From a bacterium (GTDB lineage: Bacteria > Hydrothermota > Tepidihabitantia > Tepidihabitantales > Tepidihabitantaceae): a stretch of 64,000 nucleotides of DNA. Location: NCBI GenBank assembly GCA_035505375.1, contig DATJQV010000069.1, forward strand, positions 1 to 64,000, in the 5' to 3' direction. The translations under genes were made by a program, and so were the position numbers. Positions within the stretch are counted from its first letter, which is position 1; every line of letters starts with the position of its first letter. The notes beneath the pieces were generated by a model. It was not told the DNA's origin. It ran no database searches and saw nothing but the letters and a program-made list of their open reading frames with translations. Shown here one piece after another: positions 33,489 through 41,402 of the stretch.

Positions 33489-35678
33489 ATGCCACAAAGA
33501 TTAACTGTATTGCTATGCTGCTGGGTTCTGCTCGGAGCCGCGACTGCCCGGGCCGAGTTACACCGCCTCGGGTACATCCACGAGGACCTCGACAAGCTCG
33601 CGCCTGAGCATCAGGTCAAGAGCATACCGGTGCCGCTGGGTGCTGCGTCTCACTATAGCCAGAAGGTGGTGGACCTGACCAGCCAGATGCCGCCGGTCGG
33701 AGACCAGCAGCAGCAGGGCTCCTGCGCCTGCTGGTCCTGCGTTTACTATCACCGGACCCAGATCGAGTACCACGAACGGCACTGGGACCTGACCGACCCG
33801 AATCACCAGTTCAGCCCGGCTTTCGTCTACAACCAGGTCAACGGCGGCGGCGACAACGGCTCGGGTTTCAACAACATCCTGCCGCTCATCTGCGACCAGG
33901 GAGTGTCGAGCCTGGTCGACTGCCCCTACAATGACGGCGACTGCACCAGTTGGCCCTCGGAGTCGGCGTACTCGCACGCACTTCCTTTCCGCACCAAGAC
34001 GTGGGCATGGTTCCACACCTACGACACGACCGGCATCAACATGATAAAGCAACTGCTCGTCAACGGCAGCACCGCGTCCCTCGCCATCGGTGTCTGGGGC
34101 AACTTCGACAACATCGCCTCGTACAACTACATGTACTGCGCGTCCGACCGGGAGGGCACGAACCGGGGCGGACACATGATAACGTTTGTCGGCTACAACG
34201 ATACGCTGCCGACGCACGACGGGACCGGCGCGTTCAGGATGGTCAACTCCTGGGGCACGGGCTGGGGTCAGGCCGGCTACTTCTGGATGTCCTACCAGGC
34301 GGTTATGGACAGCTTCCTCAGCGGACGGGCGGTCGGCTACCTGACCGACACGGTCGGGTACGTACCGAAGCTGGTTGCGCGCGTTCAGATCAACTACCCG
34401 GCCCGCGACAAGGTGGGGCTCAAGTACACCATCGGCACCCGCACGAATCCCCTCTGGACGAAGACGTTCCGCAAGTGGCGCAACGCCAAGACCGACCATC
34501 CGTTCCCGGCCAATAACATGGTATTCGACCTCACCGACGGCTCATCGTACATCAAGAACGGCCAGACCGACTCCATCTACTTCATCGCGTGGGATTCCAC
34601 CGGGTACGGCGACTCCGGCGCCGTTGCCAGCTCCTCGGTTCAGTACCTTGACTGGGGCACAATCTTCAACTCGGGATCTACTCCTCTCACCATCTGGGAT
34701 GACGGGAGAGTGCTGGCCGCCGGCCACCGAATCTGGGAGACCAACAAGGACGTTACTGCCGACTGGATATTCTCGCCGACCGGGATCGTCGAGCCGGAAA
34801 GCTCCTACGTGCCGCGAGTCGAGGTCCGGAACAACGGCCAGAACGCCGTCACGTTCCCGGTCCGGCTCACCATCAGCACCGGCTACGCGGACACGGTGCA
34901 GGTGACGAACCTCGCGCACGGCCAGGCGGATACGATTGCCTTCTTACCCTGGGTGGTTCCTCCGCGCTGCACCGCCGCGGTCCGGTGCTCGACCGCTCTT
35001 ACCGGGGACGAGAACCATCAGAATGACCTGACCACCGCGGTGGCCTGGGCCAGATACCACGACGTGGGCGTGACCCGGATCATCTCGCCCGGCGACACGG
35101 TCGACTCGGGATTCGTCGTCCATCCTCAAATCCAGGTCTGGAACTACGGCACGCAGACCGAGGCCGTCATGGCGACGTTCCGCATTCCCGACGATGGCTA
35201 CTCGCGTGTCTCGCAGGTATCGATTCCCTCTCATCAGGGAATACCAATCACCTTCGCCACCTGGGTTCCCAAACTCGTCGGCAGCCACATGGCCCGGTGC
35301 TCGCTGTCCATGGCCGGCGACGCCGTACCTGCCAACGACACGATGAGCCGCCAGGTTGACGTGCAGGTCGCGGGCATAGCCGAGGGGAAATCGGCGCCGA
35401 ACGGATTCCGGCTCGAACTCCCGCGCCCGAGCGTCCTCAGCCGGAACGTGGCCGTTGCCTTTGCGCTCCCGCGTCCGGCCGACGTCTCGCTGGCCCTCTA
35501 TGACGCGACCGGTGCGCTGGTCCGCCAGCTCCGCCGCGGCAACACTGCCGCCGGACAATACCGGCTGAACTGGGACGGCACCGACGACGAAGGACGCCTG
35601 GTTCCGGCCGGCGTCTACTACTGCCGTCTCAAAGCCGACGACCTCCTCTCCACGCAGAAACTCGTCGTACGGCGGTAA
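33489..35678 (+). CDS. Secreted C1 (papain-family) cysteine protease with sorting tail
   Basis: 729 residues. Signal peptide ends near ATARA. The catalytic site PPVGDQQQQGSCACWSCVYY (oxyanion Gln, Cys in about residue 75-80), the histidine loop NRGGHMITFVGYND and MVNSWGTGWGQAGYFWMSY are complete, so it should be active. After the protease (about 45-290) come CARDB-like repeats (about 420-620) and a FlgD-like module ending PAGVYYCRL...QKLVVRR. Exported and probably surface-bound or released to degrade proteins. AAGGAG lies 5 bases before the ATG. A strong terminator follows. Confidence 0.85.
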   Translation: MPQRLTVLLCCWVLLGAATARAELHRLGYIHEDLDKLAPEHQVKSIPVPLGAASHYSQKVVDLTSQMPPVGDQQQQGSCACWSCVYYHRTQIEYHERHWDLTDPNHQFSPAFVYNQVNGGGDNGSGFNNILPLICDQGVSSLVDCPYNDGDCTSWPSESAYSHALPFRTKTWAWFHTYDTTGINMIKQLLVNGSTASLAIGVWGNFDNIASYNYMYCASDREGTNRGGHMITFVGYNDTLPTHDGTGAFRMVNSWGTGWGQAGYFWMSYQAVMDSFLSGRAVGYLTDTVGYVPKLVARVQINYPARDKVGLKYTIGTRTNPLWTKTFRKWRNAKTDHPFPANNMVFDLTDGSSYIKNGQTDSIYFIAWDSTGYGDSGAVASSSVQYLDWGTIFNSGSTPLTIWDDGRVLAAGHRIWETNKDVTADWIFSPTGIVEPESSYVPRVEVRNNGQNAVTFPVRLTISTGYADTVQVTNLAHGQADTIAFLPWVVPPRCTAAVRCSTALTGDENHQNDLTTAVAWARYHDVGVTRIISPGDTVDSGFVVHPQIQVWNYGTQTEAVMATFRIPDDGYSRVSQVSIPSHQGIPITFATWVPKLVGSHMARCSLSMAGDAVPANDTMSRQVDVQVAGIAEGKSAPNGFRLELPRPSVLSRNVAVAFALPRPADVSLALYDATGALVRQLRRGNTAAGQYRLNWDGTDDEGRLVPAGVYYCRLKADDLLSTQKLVVRR

Positions 35679-35700
35679 CGGGAGACTAACTTACACTCAG

Positions 35701-35729
35701 GGGCGGGCGCTTGGCCCGCCCCTCTTTTT
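35701..35729 (+). terminator. Rho-independent terminator
   Basis: GGGCGGGC, loop, GCCCGCCC followed by CTCTTTTTC, 22 bases after the protease stop. Confidence 0.85.
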
Positions 35730-35749
35730 CAAGCCCGCGCTTCGCCGCG

Positions 35750-35853
35750 GCCAATCTGGAATCTACAATCGAGAATCTGCAATGGGATGGCTGGTCGGTT
35801 CGCGGCGCAGCCGCGGCCAATCTAAAATCTGCAATCCAGAATCTAAAATGGAT
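35750..35853. repeat. Two 7-bp arrays (AATCNNN family) 65 bp apart
   Basis: AATCTGG/AATCTAC/AATCGAG/AATCTGC at 35757-35788 and AATCTAA/AATCTGC/AATCCAG/AATCTAA at 35819-35850, each preceded by CCGCGGCC. This marks the left edge of the toxin-antitoxin island. Confidence 0.8.
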
Positions 35854-35883
35854 TGATGGGCGGGGCGGCAGGCCTCAACAAAA

Positions 35884-35956
35884 GAGAGTCACGATCAGTT
35901 CAGTATCTCGGCATTAACAGATTGCCGGTTAAGTGATACCGAACTACCGTGCTCTC
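35884..35956. repeat. Dispersed inverted-repeat element, copy 2
   Basis: 73 bp. The best-paired copy: the arm GAGAGTCACGATCAGTTCAG matches the reverse complement of the other end with two 1-base bulges and few mismatches. It is followed by the shared tail GTAAGACGC...GGTTCGCGGGCGGG. It lies just after the 3' end of the orphan cas6 gene. Confidence 0.8.
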
Positions 35957-36007
35957 AACATGTAAGACGCAGCCGGCGGGCAAATGGTTCGCGGGCGGGC
36001 AGGGATT

Positions 36008-36715
36008 TCAATCCTCGGGAAACCAGACTCCGGTGCTGTGCCGCCTCGGCGCGGAACGACCGACTGCGCCCCGCTCGGGCACGAACACACCGCAACCCAT
36101 GCGGCGGCCGGGCCCTACCCCAAGCTCCTGCAGCCTCAGCGACTCCTCCGGAGATAGCCCCCGCGCCAGCACTTCCCAGCCGACAACCGCAGTCTCGCCG
36201 ATCTGCCGGAAGCGCCGCACATAAGGGCAGCCTGAGGCGGGGCGTCCGGTGTCGGACGGGCCTGCGTGCTCATTCACCTGCTTCCGGCGCAGGGCCGGAA
36301 CCGCCCTGATGCCCAGGGCGCGGAACTGAGCGGCCAGCCACTCTTCCACCTCATCGCTGTAGCGGCACTGCTCGACGACCACGAAAGCGCTCACGAGACT
36401 CGCGGCCGGTCTCAATTCGGACCGGGTCGGCTGGCCGAGTATCAGCGTCGCGCTGCCGAACACGAGACACTGACCGGCCAGCGGCTCAAGCATCGGCAAA
36501 GCCTCGGCCCCAACGCGGAACGTGAGGCGGGAACCTGGCGTCAGGTCGAGAAAGCCGCGGTGAGGGTTGCCCTGAATCGGGACAATCGCCAATCCCACCT
36601 GGGCCTCCGCTGCCACCCACGGCACGGCGCGCGCCACAGCCCGGTACACGATATAACCATTATCGACGGGAAGCGGCGTCCCGCGGACGGGGAAACTCAG
36701 TTCGACTACCGGCAT
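36008..36715 (-). CDS. cas6: Orphan Cas6 (Cmx6/MYXAN-type) CRISPR RNA endonuclease
   Basis: 235 residues. The layout follows Cas6 of the MYXAN subtype: MPVVELSFPVRGTPLPVDNGY, a GSRLTFRV strand, LEPLAGQCLVFGSATLILGQP, then VVGWEVLARGLSPEESLRLQ and the C-terminal glycine-rich RNA-binding loop ELGVGPGRRMGCGVFVP. Cas6 cuts CRISPR precursor RNA at repeat hairpins. No other cas gene and no CRISPR array lies in this 64 kb. A 20-residue stretch around SDTGRPASGCPYVRR looks inserted. Copies of a 73-76 bp hairpin element flank the gene on both sides (35884-35956 and 36930-37005). It may serve a distant array in trans or process another RNA. Confidence 0.7.
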   Translation of the reverse strand: MPVVELSFPVRGTPLPVDNGYIVYRAVARAVPWVAAEAQVGLAIVPIQGNPHRGFLDLTPGSRLTFRVGAEALPMLEPLAGQCLVFGSATLILGQPTRSELRPAASLVSAFVVVEQCRYSDEVEEWLAAQFRALGIRAVPALRRKQVNEHAGPSDTGRPASGCPYVRRFRQIGETAVVGWEVLARGLSPEESLRLQELGVGPGRRMGCGVFVPERGAVGRSAPRRHSTGVWFPED

Positions 36716-36873
36716 AGCTCATTATGGGCCGGGCGGCCCGAGAGTCAATCCGGCGAGGGGGGTATCCGGTCAGCTCCCCACGCCGGGTGCGTCGAATGGG
36801 CGTCCGCGTGAGGAATAACCTGCGTGACCGGGATTAGCGGGCGTGGATGTCAACCGCGTGACTTGGGCTCTGC

Positions 36874-36904
36874 AGACAAAGGACCAAGGACGAAGGACCA
36901 TGGA
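36874..36904. repeat. 7-bp period array (ACCAAGG family)
   Basis: ACAAAGG, ACCAAGG, ACGAAGG, ACCATGG in the gap 36716-37076, which otherwise holds only the inverted-repeat element. Confidence 0.65.
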
Positions 36905-36929
36905 TTAGTTCCCGGCGGTTCCCAAAAAA

Positions 36930-37005
36930 GAGAGTCACGATCAACCCAGTATCACGACAATGTCTATGACCGAGCCGTTTAACGATACCGAGCTGCCGTG
37001 CTCTC
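36930..37005. repeat. Dispersed inverted-repeat element, copy 3
   Basis: 76 bp, with arms GAGAGTCACG and CGTGCTCTC. It is nearly identical to copy 4 over the whole length including the 3' tail AAACGGTTCGCGGGCGG. It lies between the cas6 start and the end of the HNH gene. Confidence 0.8.
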
Positions 37006-37076
37006 AATTAGTAAGACGCTGAGAGCGGACAAACGGTTCGCGGGCGGCATCGGGGGTCCGCTGTGCGATTTATGAA

Positions 37077-37799
37077 TCAGGACTCCTTCGACAGTATCCA
37101 GCAACCGGACTTCCCAGTCGCTACATGGACGAGCAGCTTCCCGTCCTTCATCCCGAACCGCCTGACCAGGGCTTTGACGCATCCGCGGGGAACCTGCTCA
37201 TACGTCTGTCCGCGCCGGCACACCCTCACCTTCGGCAGTCTCGCGTAGGCGCGTCGAATGGCCCGCACCTGGGCCGGGGTCAACATGCGAAGCTCGTCGG
37301 ACACTTTAGCCCGAGTCCCGTCCCGGAGAGCTCGCCACGCCGTATCGCGTCTCGTCGCCAGCTCCAGGTGCCGCGGGTTGCAGCACGGAGGACCGGCGAG
37401 CTTGTGGATGACCACCATTCCCTTGGGGATTGGCCCGTGCTCGCGTATGTACACCCGCCGGTGGACATAGCGGATGCCATGCCCGAAAAACCCGTAGCCT
37501 CTGACCTTGTGGCCCAACCAGGGCCAGCACTCGTCGTCACCACGCACGTCAACGAGTGCGACCAGCTTGTCGATGCCCCGGCACATTGCGGTGTAGAACG
37601 CGCGCTCCACTTTGATGGTGTAGCCGGGAACACTGGCCATCCTGGTGTTGACCGGCTTGTAGGGCAGTTGGGCCCTCAGTTGCCGGACACGCTCGCGCGA
37701 CACTCCGACTTTCCGGGCAAGTGCGGCTTCGTTGTAGCGGGATGCCTTCTCGCCCAACGCGAGTATCCGGTCGATAGCTAATGGTGCTTGTCTATTCAT
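37077..37799 (-). CDS. HNH endonuclease with N-terminal helix-turn-helix
   Basis: 240 residues. N-terminal resolvase-like HTH with AALARKVGVSRERVRQLRAQ (about 25-44). The HNH domain reads DDECWPWLGHKVRGYGFFG (the W-x-G...GYG opening of phage HNH enzymes), HRRVYIREHGPIPKGMVVIHK and CCNPRHLELATRRDTAWRA (about 88-155). It resembles free-standing homing or phage HNH nucleases rather than restriction enzymes. C-terminal half basic, with VRVCRRGQTYEQVPRGCVKALVRRF. It lies between two inverted-repeat elements (copies 3 and 4), so it may be mobile or part of a mobile cassette. Confidence 0.75.
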   Translation of the reverse strand: MNRQAPLAIDRILALGEKASRYNEAALARKVGVSRERVRQLRAQLPYKPVNTRMASVPGYTIKVERAFYTAMCRGIDKLVALVDVRGDDECWPWLGHKVRGYGFFGHGIRYVHRRVYIREHGPIPKGMVVIHKLAGPPCCNPRHLELATRRDTAWRALRDGTRAKVSDELRMLTPAQVRAIRRAYARLPKVRVCRRGQTYEQVPRGCVKALVRRFGMKDGKLLVHVATGKSGCWILSKES

Positions 37800-37915
37800 G
37801 CCTCGGCAGAAGCCGGTCCTTCCCCGTGTCTCGATCTTCCGTCAATAACGGGAAAGATCCGGTGTTATGCATGGCTGGATTCTAGGACTTGCGGGCAGGC
37901 ATGTCAAACCGAGGG

Positions 37916-37955
37916 ACAATCTGGAATCAGCAATCTACAATCTGAAATTGACCTG
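37916..37955. repeat. 7-bp period array (AATCTGG/AATCAGC family)
   Basis: Four units AATCTGG, AATCAGC, AATCTAC, AATCTGA between the HNH and RelE-type cassettes. Confidence 0.8.
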
Positions 37956-38031
37956 CTCCCTGTCCCTTCATTTTAGTGTACCGCGTGATGTGGGCTGTGC
38001 AAACTATGGACCAGGGACAAAGAAGGCGCCA

Positions 38032-38298
38032 TCAGCGCCTGCGGTAGATTTCGCGGCGGTGGCCGATGACGTGAACCAGCAGTATCTGGTCACCATCAAG
38101 CAGCTCGTAGATGACCCGATAGTCACCGACCCTCAACTTGTACAAACCGGCGAGGTCGCCGCCCAAGGCCTCCGGTCGGATTGTGCCGAGATTCGACGCC
38201 AGCCAGTTGATGCGTTGAACGATCCGACGCGCTTCAGGCCTATCCAGCCGCGCCAAGTCGCGGGCCGCGGCATCCAGGAGGCGAGCCCGGAACGCCAC
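38032..38298 (-). CDS. RelE/ParE-type toxin
   Basis: 88 residues with GTG start at 38298, two bases after the antitoxin stop. Fold markers: MAFRARLLDAAARDLARLD, LGGDLAGLYKLRVGDYRVIYEL and LLVHVIGHRREIYRR, the usual RelE/ParE pattern with basic C-terminus (R, Y, R near the end). Members cleave mRNA at the ribosome or poison gyrase. Second gene after the antitoxin. Confidence 0.85.
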   Translation of the reverse strand: MAFRARLLDAAARDLARLDRPEARRIVQRINWLASNLGTIRPEALGGDLAGLYKLRVGDYRVIYELLDGDQILLVHVIGHRREIYRRR

Positions 38299-38300
38299 GC

Positions 38301-38516
38301 CTAGTGCAGGCCGAGTCTCCGAGCAACGTCGTCGAGCGTCTCGCCTCGCTCGCCGCTCGCCACCTTGCGCCGTTGGCGCAGAAGCCGCGCATGAAGCGCC
38401 CGCTTGACGGTGAGTCCTTCATCTGGGTCACCGAGCAGCTCTATCAGCTTCTCCTCGACCGTCTCGCCAATCATCTCCCGAAGCTGCTCCTTCGTCATTC
38501 GCGCTACGCTACTCAT
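38301..38516 (-). CDS. Antitoxin of the RelE/ParE pair
   Basis: 71 residues; MTKEQLREMIGETVEEKLIELLGDPDEGL is the typical N-terminus of short antitoxins found before ParE/RelE toxins, and the C-terminal TLDDVARRLGLH would wrap the toxin. First gene of the operon, two bases from the toxin. Confidence 0.8.
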   Translation of the reverse strand: MSSVARMTKEQLREMIGETVEEKLIELLGDPDEGLTVKRALHARLLRQRRKVASGERGETLDDVARRLGLH

Positions 38517-38562
38517 CCATCATGATACCGGAGCAGCGCGCGCCGGTCAAGGTGGATGGCAG

Positions 38563-38602
38563 CGTCAATGTGCAATCGCCAATCCGGAATCAACAATGGG
38601 TT
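38563..38602. repeat. 7-bp period array (AATCNNN family)
   Basis: CAATGTG, CAATCGC, CAATCCG, GAATCAA, CAATGGG in register after the RelE cassette. Confidence 0.6.
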
Positions 38603-38651
38603 TCGCGGGCGGGCGGGATTCGGCGGCTATCCTTCAAGAGTCCGACAAAAA

Positions 38652-38727
38652 GACAGTCACGATCAACCCAGTATCACGACAATGTCTATGACCGAGCCGT
38701 TTAACGATACCGGAATGCCGTGCTCTC
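38652..38727. repeat. Dispersed inverted-repeat element, copy 4
   Basis: 76 bp; differs from copy 3 by a few bases (GACAGTCACG instead of GAGAGTCACG). It stands between the RelE and zeta-type cassettes. Confidence 0.8.
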
Positions 38728-38805
38728 AACTAACAAGATGCTGACCGCGGACAAACGGTTCGCGGGCGGGCGTGTCTGACTCGCGACCGTTCTCCGACTC
38801 GGAGT

Positions 38806-39378
38806 TTGACTTCCTCGCAGTGCTTGAATAAGCTCAAACCTGTGGCCATCGGTTCCAGAGCTCCAGGACAACGACGCTGCATCGTCATTGCGGGTCCGAA
38901 CGGTGCGGGCAAGACTACCTTTGCGCGCGAGTTTCTTCCGCGTGACGCCGGCATCGTACACTTTGCCAATGTAGACCTGATCGCTGCCGGCCTGTCGCCA
39001 CTGAGACCGGGCTTGGCCGCACTGGCGGCCGGGCGTCTGTATCTAGCCGAACTTGACCGGCTCGCCCGGGCCGGACTCGACTTCGCCTTCGAGACGACTC
39101 TCAGCGGTCTAGTGCTTGTGTCACGGCTCAGACACTGGAAGTCCGGCGGCTACCGCATCGAAATCATCTTTCTGCAACTGAGTAGCCCGCAGCTCGCAGT
39201 ACGCCGCGTCGCCGCCCGAGTTCGGCAGGGCGGCCATGACGTGCCCCGCGACGACATCGTCAGGCGCTTCGAGCGTGGCTGGCGCAACTTCTGTTCGGTC
39301 TATCGGCCGCTTGCCGATGCCTGGGCAGTCTATGACAACTCCGGGGACGCGCCCCGATTATTGGAGAGGGGACCGTGA
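38806..39378 (+). CDS. Zeta-toxin-like P-loop kinase
   Basis: 190 residues from TTG 38806 (TTG 38824 or GTG 38842 are also possible; no clear ribosome site). P-loop CIVIAGPNGAGKTTFAREFLP, then FANVDLIAAGLSPLRPG, DFAFETTLSGLVLVSRL, VRRVAARVRQGGHDVPRDDIVRRFERG, and WAVYDNSG. This is the COG4185 group, kinases related to zeta toxins that phosphorylate UDP-N-acetylglucosamine. The small gene overlapping its stop is the usual partner of this group. Confidence 0.85.
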   Translation: MTSSQCLNKLKPVAIGSRAPGQRRCIVIAGPNGAGKTTFAREFLPRDAGIVHFANVDLIAAGLSPLRPGLAALAAGRLYLAELDRLARAGLDFAFETTLSGLVLVSRLRHWKSGGYRIEIIFLQLSSPQLAVRRVAARVRQGGHDVPRDDIVRRFERGWRNFCSVYRPLADAWAVYDNSGDAPRLLERGP

Positions 39379-39536
39379 AGAACAAGAGCAAAAGCAGCGC
39401 ACAATCGAAGGAGTTCGCCATACGTGTAGGCCGCGCCCTGCGCCGAGCCGCTCGACAGGCCCGTCGCACCGCGCGCGCCTACGGCACGCCGCTCTACGTC
39501 TGGCGGAACGGCAAGGTAGTCGCCGAGAAACCCTGA
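39375..39536 (+). CDS. Small partner (likely antitoxin) of the zeta-type toxin
   Basis: 53 residues, starting GTG at 39375 with a GTGA overlap of the toxin stop; too short and with the wrong start codon for a normal gene search. The conserved part FAIRVGRALRRAARQARRTA then AYGTPLYVWRNGKVVAEKP is the pattern of small proteins found directly after COG4185 kinases in many bacteria. Its basic helix would contact the toxin or nucleic acid. Toxin-first order differs from most pairs in this island. Confidence 0.75.
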   Translation: MKNKSKSSAQSKEFAIRVGRALRRAARQARRTARAYGTPLYVWRNGKVVAEKP

Positions 39537-39622
39537 CCGGTTCCTCCTCGGTATCAACACAGCGCAGGCTCCGACGCTGACGGAAGGGCTTCGCTCCGGA
39601 AACTCGCGGCGAGGCCACAGCT

Positions 39623-39737
39623 AATCTGCAATCGACAATCTAGAATCTGCAATGCCTTGGGCCGGGATGTCAACCTCCCTCGGGGTCGGCCAATCCAAAA
39701 TCAGCAATCTAGAATCGTGAATTCCCTGGACGGGGCG
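39623..39737. repeat. 115-bp composite repeat, copy A
   Basis: [7-bp array]-ATGCCTTGGGCCGGGATGTC-(CTCGGG...)-[7-bp array]-CGTGAATTCCCTGGACGGGG. The same unit recurs at 41005-41120 and 41876-41990, each between toxin-antitoxin cassettes. Confidence 0.85.
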
Positions 39738-39739
39738 AG

Positions 39740-40237
39740 TTAGGCGGACGGGCGGCGAATCGGTTGACTGTGCCTGGCGGGCCAGGTCTTCAGCAGGTCC
39801 GGGTGCTGCGCGCGTAGCCAGTGAACCACCAGTTCGCGGACGCGAACCGCCAATTCGTGCATTTCCAGCGCCTCGCGCTCCGACACCGCGCCCGCGACCT
39901 CGTAATCGCTCACATGCCGCTTCTTCTTCATCCGCTGCAAGAGGTCCACGTCCCGCCCCGGCGCCTCGATCGTGTGGCGCAACGACTCAACGAGGCGGTA
40001 ATGGTGTCCCTTCTCGCTCGGCGACACGCGGAAGCCGGCAGCGGCCAGGGCTGCCTTTGCTGCCTGAAGAGCCGCATTGTACGCAATCGCCAACTTCCAG
40101 TCGTCGGACAGACCCGGGGTCTGGGCGGCCGCGATGTCGCGTTCGACCACGGACAACAGGTCGGCGATCTCCTCCGGACTGGTCTCGTGCCGCTGCAGCG
40201 AGCCGCTACTTACCCAGCCGTCTAAGGTCGTGCTCAT
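39740..40237 (-). CDS. HEPN-type protein, partner of HTH-MNT
   Basis: 165 residues, almost all helical. WKLAIAYNAALQAAKAALAAAG is the core helix of HEPN proteins (YNAALQAAKAAL resembles the YYAMFxAARALL motif), and YRLVESLRHTI follows. It starts inside the 3' end of the nucleotidyltransferase gene (32-base overlap), so the two are coupled. Likely the toxin or RNase partner; no R-x4-6-H motif is obvious. Confidence 0.7.
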   Translation of the reverse strand: MSTTLDGWVSSGSLQRHETSPEEIADLLSVVERDIAAAQTPGLSDDWKLAIAYNAALQAAKAALAAAGFRVSPSEKGHHYRLVESLRHTIEAPGRDVDLLQRMKKKRHVSDYEVAGAVSEREALEMHELAVRVRELVVHWLRAQHPDLLKTWPARHSQPIRRPSA

Positions 40238-40811
40238 TGCCGAATAGGAACAGCTTCTCGCGCCCCGTCACGCTGCGGACAAAGTGGTTGCCGGCAGCCA
40301 GCTTCCGGCGGAACTCCGCCGATGTGTACACGGTCGGGTTCACCTCCCGGCTAAGCCTGCGCTGTGCCGGAGCCAAAGTCTGCGACAACGCCGCGAACGA
40401 CGCATCGCCGACGACCAGCAGATCGACGTCGCTCGCGCGGCGTTCCTCGCCCCGTGCTACCGAGCCGTACACGAACGCCACGTCGATGTCGGCGGCCAGC
40501 GGCGCGAGCGCCTCGCGCAGGACGTCGGTGACCCCGGCCGTCTTCACAACCAGACTCTTGAGTTCGTTGAATATCGGACTCGCGGAATTGGCCTGAAAGT
40601 AGACCTGCCGACCTTGCTGCCTGCGCGTCACGATGCCCGCCTCGGCCAGTTGCGCGAGCTCGCGGTGCACGCCACTCGGGCTGAGACCGGTCTCGCGGAC
40701 GATCTGGCGCAGATGATATGCCTCGTCGGAGTGGCCGAACAATAGCGCCAGCACCCTCCGCCGAGCCACACCGAAGAGGACCTCACCCGGGCCGGCCGGC
40801 TCTGTTCTCAT
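40206..40811 (-). CDS. HTH-nucleotidyltransferase fusion (antitoxin/regulator)
   Basis: 201 residues from ATG 40811. An ArsR-like winged helix (HLRQIVRETGLSPSGVHRELAQLAEAGIV, about 30-60, quoted by its ends HLRQIVRETGL and AGIV) is fused to an MNT domain with FVYGSVARGEERRASDVDLL, which contains GSxARG and D-x-D. Longer readings from 40937 or 40832 run through the promoter and are rejected. The promoter overlaps a palindrome, consistent with autoregulation. C-terminus ends GNEHDLRRLGK. Confidence 0.75.
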   Translation of the reverse strand: MRTEPAGPGEVLFGVARRRVLALLFGHSDEAYHLRQIVRETGLSPSGVHRELAQLAEAGIVTRRQQGRQVYFQANSASPIFNELKSLVVKTAGVTDVLREALAPLAADIDVAFVYGSVARGEERRASDVDLLVVGDASFAALSQTLAPAQRRLSREVNPTVYTSAEFRRKLAAGNHFVRSVTGREKLFLFGNEHDLRRLGK

Positions 40812-40813
40812 AG

Positions 40814-40849
40814 TGCGAACAATTGTACGCATAAAGTGAACGCCGTCAA
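40814..40849 (-). promoter_or_regulatory. Promoter overlapped by an 18-bp palindromic operator
   Basis: -35 TTGACG (40844-40849), 16-base spacer, -10 TACAAT (40822-40827). TGCGAACAATTGTACGCA (40814-40831) is a nearly perfect palindrome over the -10 and start point, ending 2 bases before the ATG. The predicted transcript is leaderless or nearly so. The HTH of the gene itself is the obvious ligand. Confidence 0.65.
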
Positions 40850-40935
40850 ATCGAGGTGACCGCGGCTCCGGCCTTGAGCCACCAGCCGCTTGTGCTTGAG
40901 CTTGCGCTTGAACTGCGACGGTAGTCGCCGCCGCC

Positions 40936-41120
40936 AATCTACAATCGACAATCCAGAATCTGCAATGCCTTCGGCCGTTGTGTCAATCTGCCTCGGGTTC
41001 GGCCAATCTACAATCGAGAATCTAGAATCCGAAATGCCTTTGGCCGGGATGTCAACCTGCCTCGGGCTCGGCCAATCCAGAATCAGCAATCTAGAATCGT
41101 GAATTCCCTGGACGGGGCGG
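40936..41120. repeat. Composite repeat, copy B (one and a half units)
   Basis: Three 7-bp arrays at 40936, 41005 and about 41070, spaced by about 65-69 bases, separated by GCCTTYGGCCG...TGTCAA and TGCCTCGGG. From 41005 on it matches copies A and C. It lies between the HEPN/MNT and DUF4258 cassettes. Confidence 0.85.
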
Positions 41121-41186
41121 GTCAAAGGGGCGGCAAGTCGGGTCAGCGCCGCTGGACTGCCGGCGCGACGCACCCTCCGCGGTGGT

Positions 41187-41402
41187 CTACGCCGGAACCG
41201 GTATCAGGGTGTAGACTCGGGCGAGGCGTGCGGCGGCCCTGACGTCGCCGGACCTTAGCGCCTCGCGCACGTCATCCAGCTTGTAGGCGTCCTCCAGGGT
41301 GAGGTAGGGTGACCAGCCATGGTCCGTCTCAACCAGTTCGACGTCAACCTCAGCCACGTACTCACCTTCGTGCACCAGCTTGGTTCGATGTCGGGTTCTC
41401 AT
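41187..41402 (-). CDS. Partner of DUF4258 toxin (putative antitoxin)
   Basis: 71 residues, start ATG 41402 in an ATGA overlap with the upstream gene. HRTKLVHEGEYVAEVDVELV followed by GWSPYLTLEDAYKLDDVREAL and LRSGDVRAAARLARVYTLIP is the pattern of small proteins that follow DUF4258 genes. Beta-hairpin N-terminus and helical C-terminus. Confidence 0.7.
   Translation of the reverse strand: MRTRHRTKLVHEGEYVAEVDVELVETDHGWSPYLTLEDAYKLDDVREALRSGDVRAAARLARVYTLIPVPA

Noticed and set aside
35884-38727. Integron attC sites
   Set aside because: The inverted-repeat elements lack the paired RYYYAAC/GTTRRRY core sites and no integron integrase is present.
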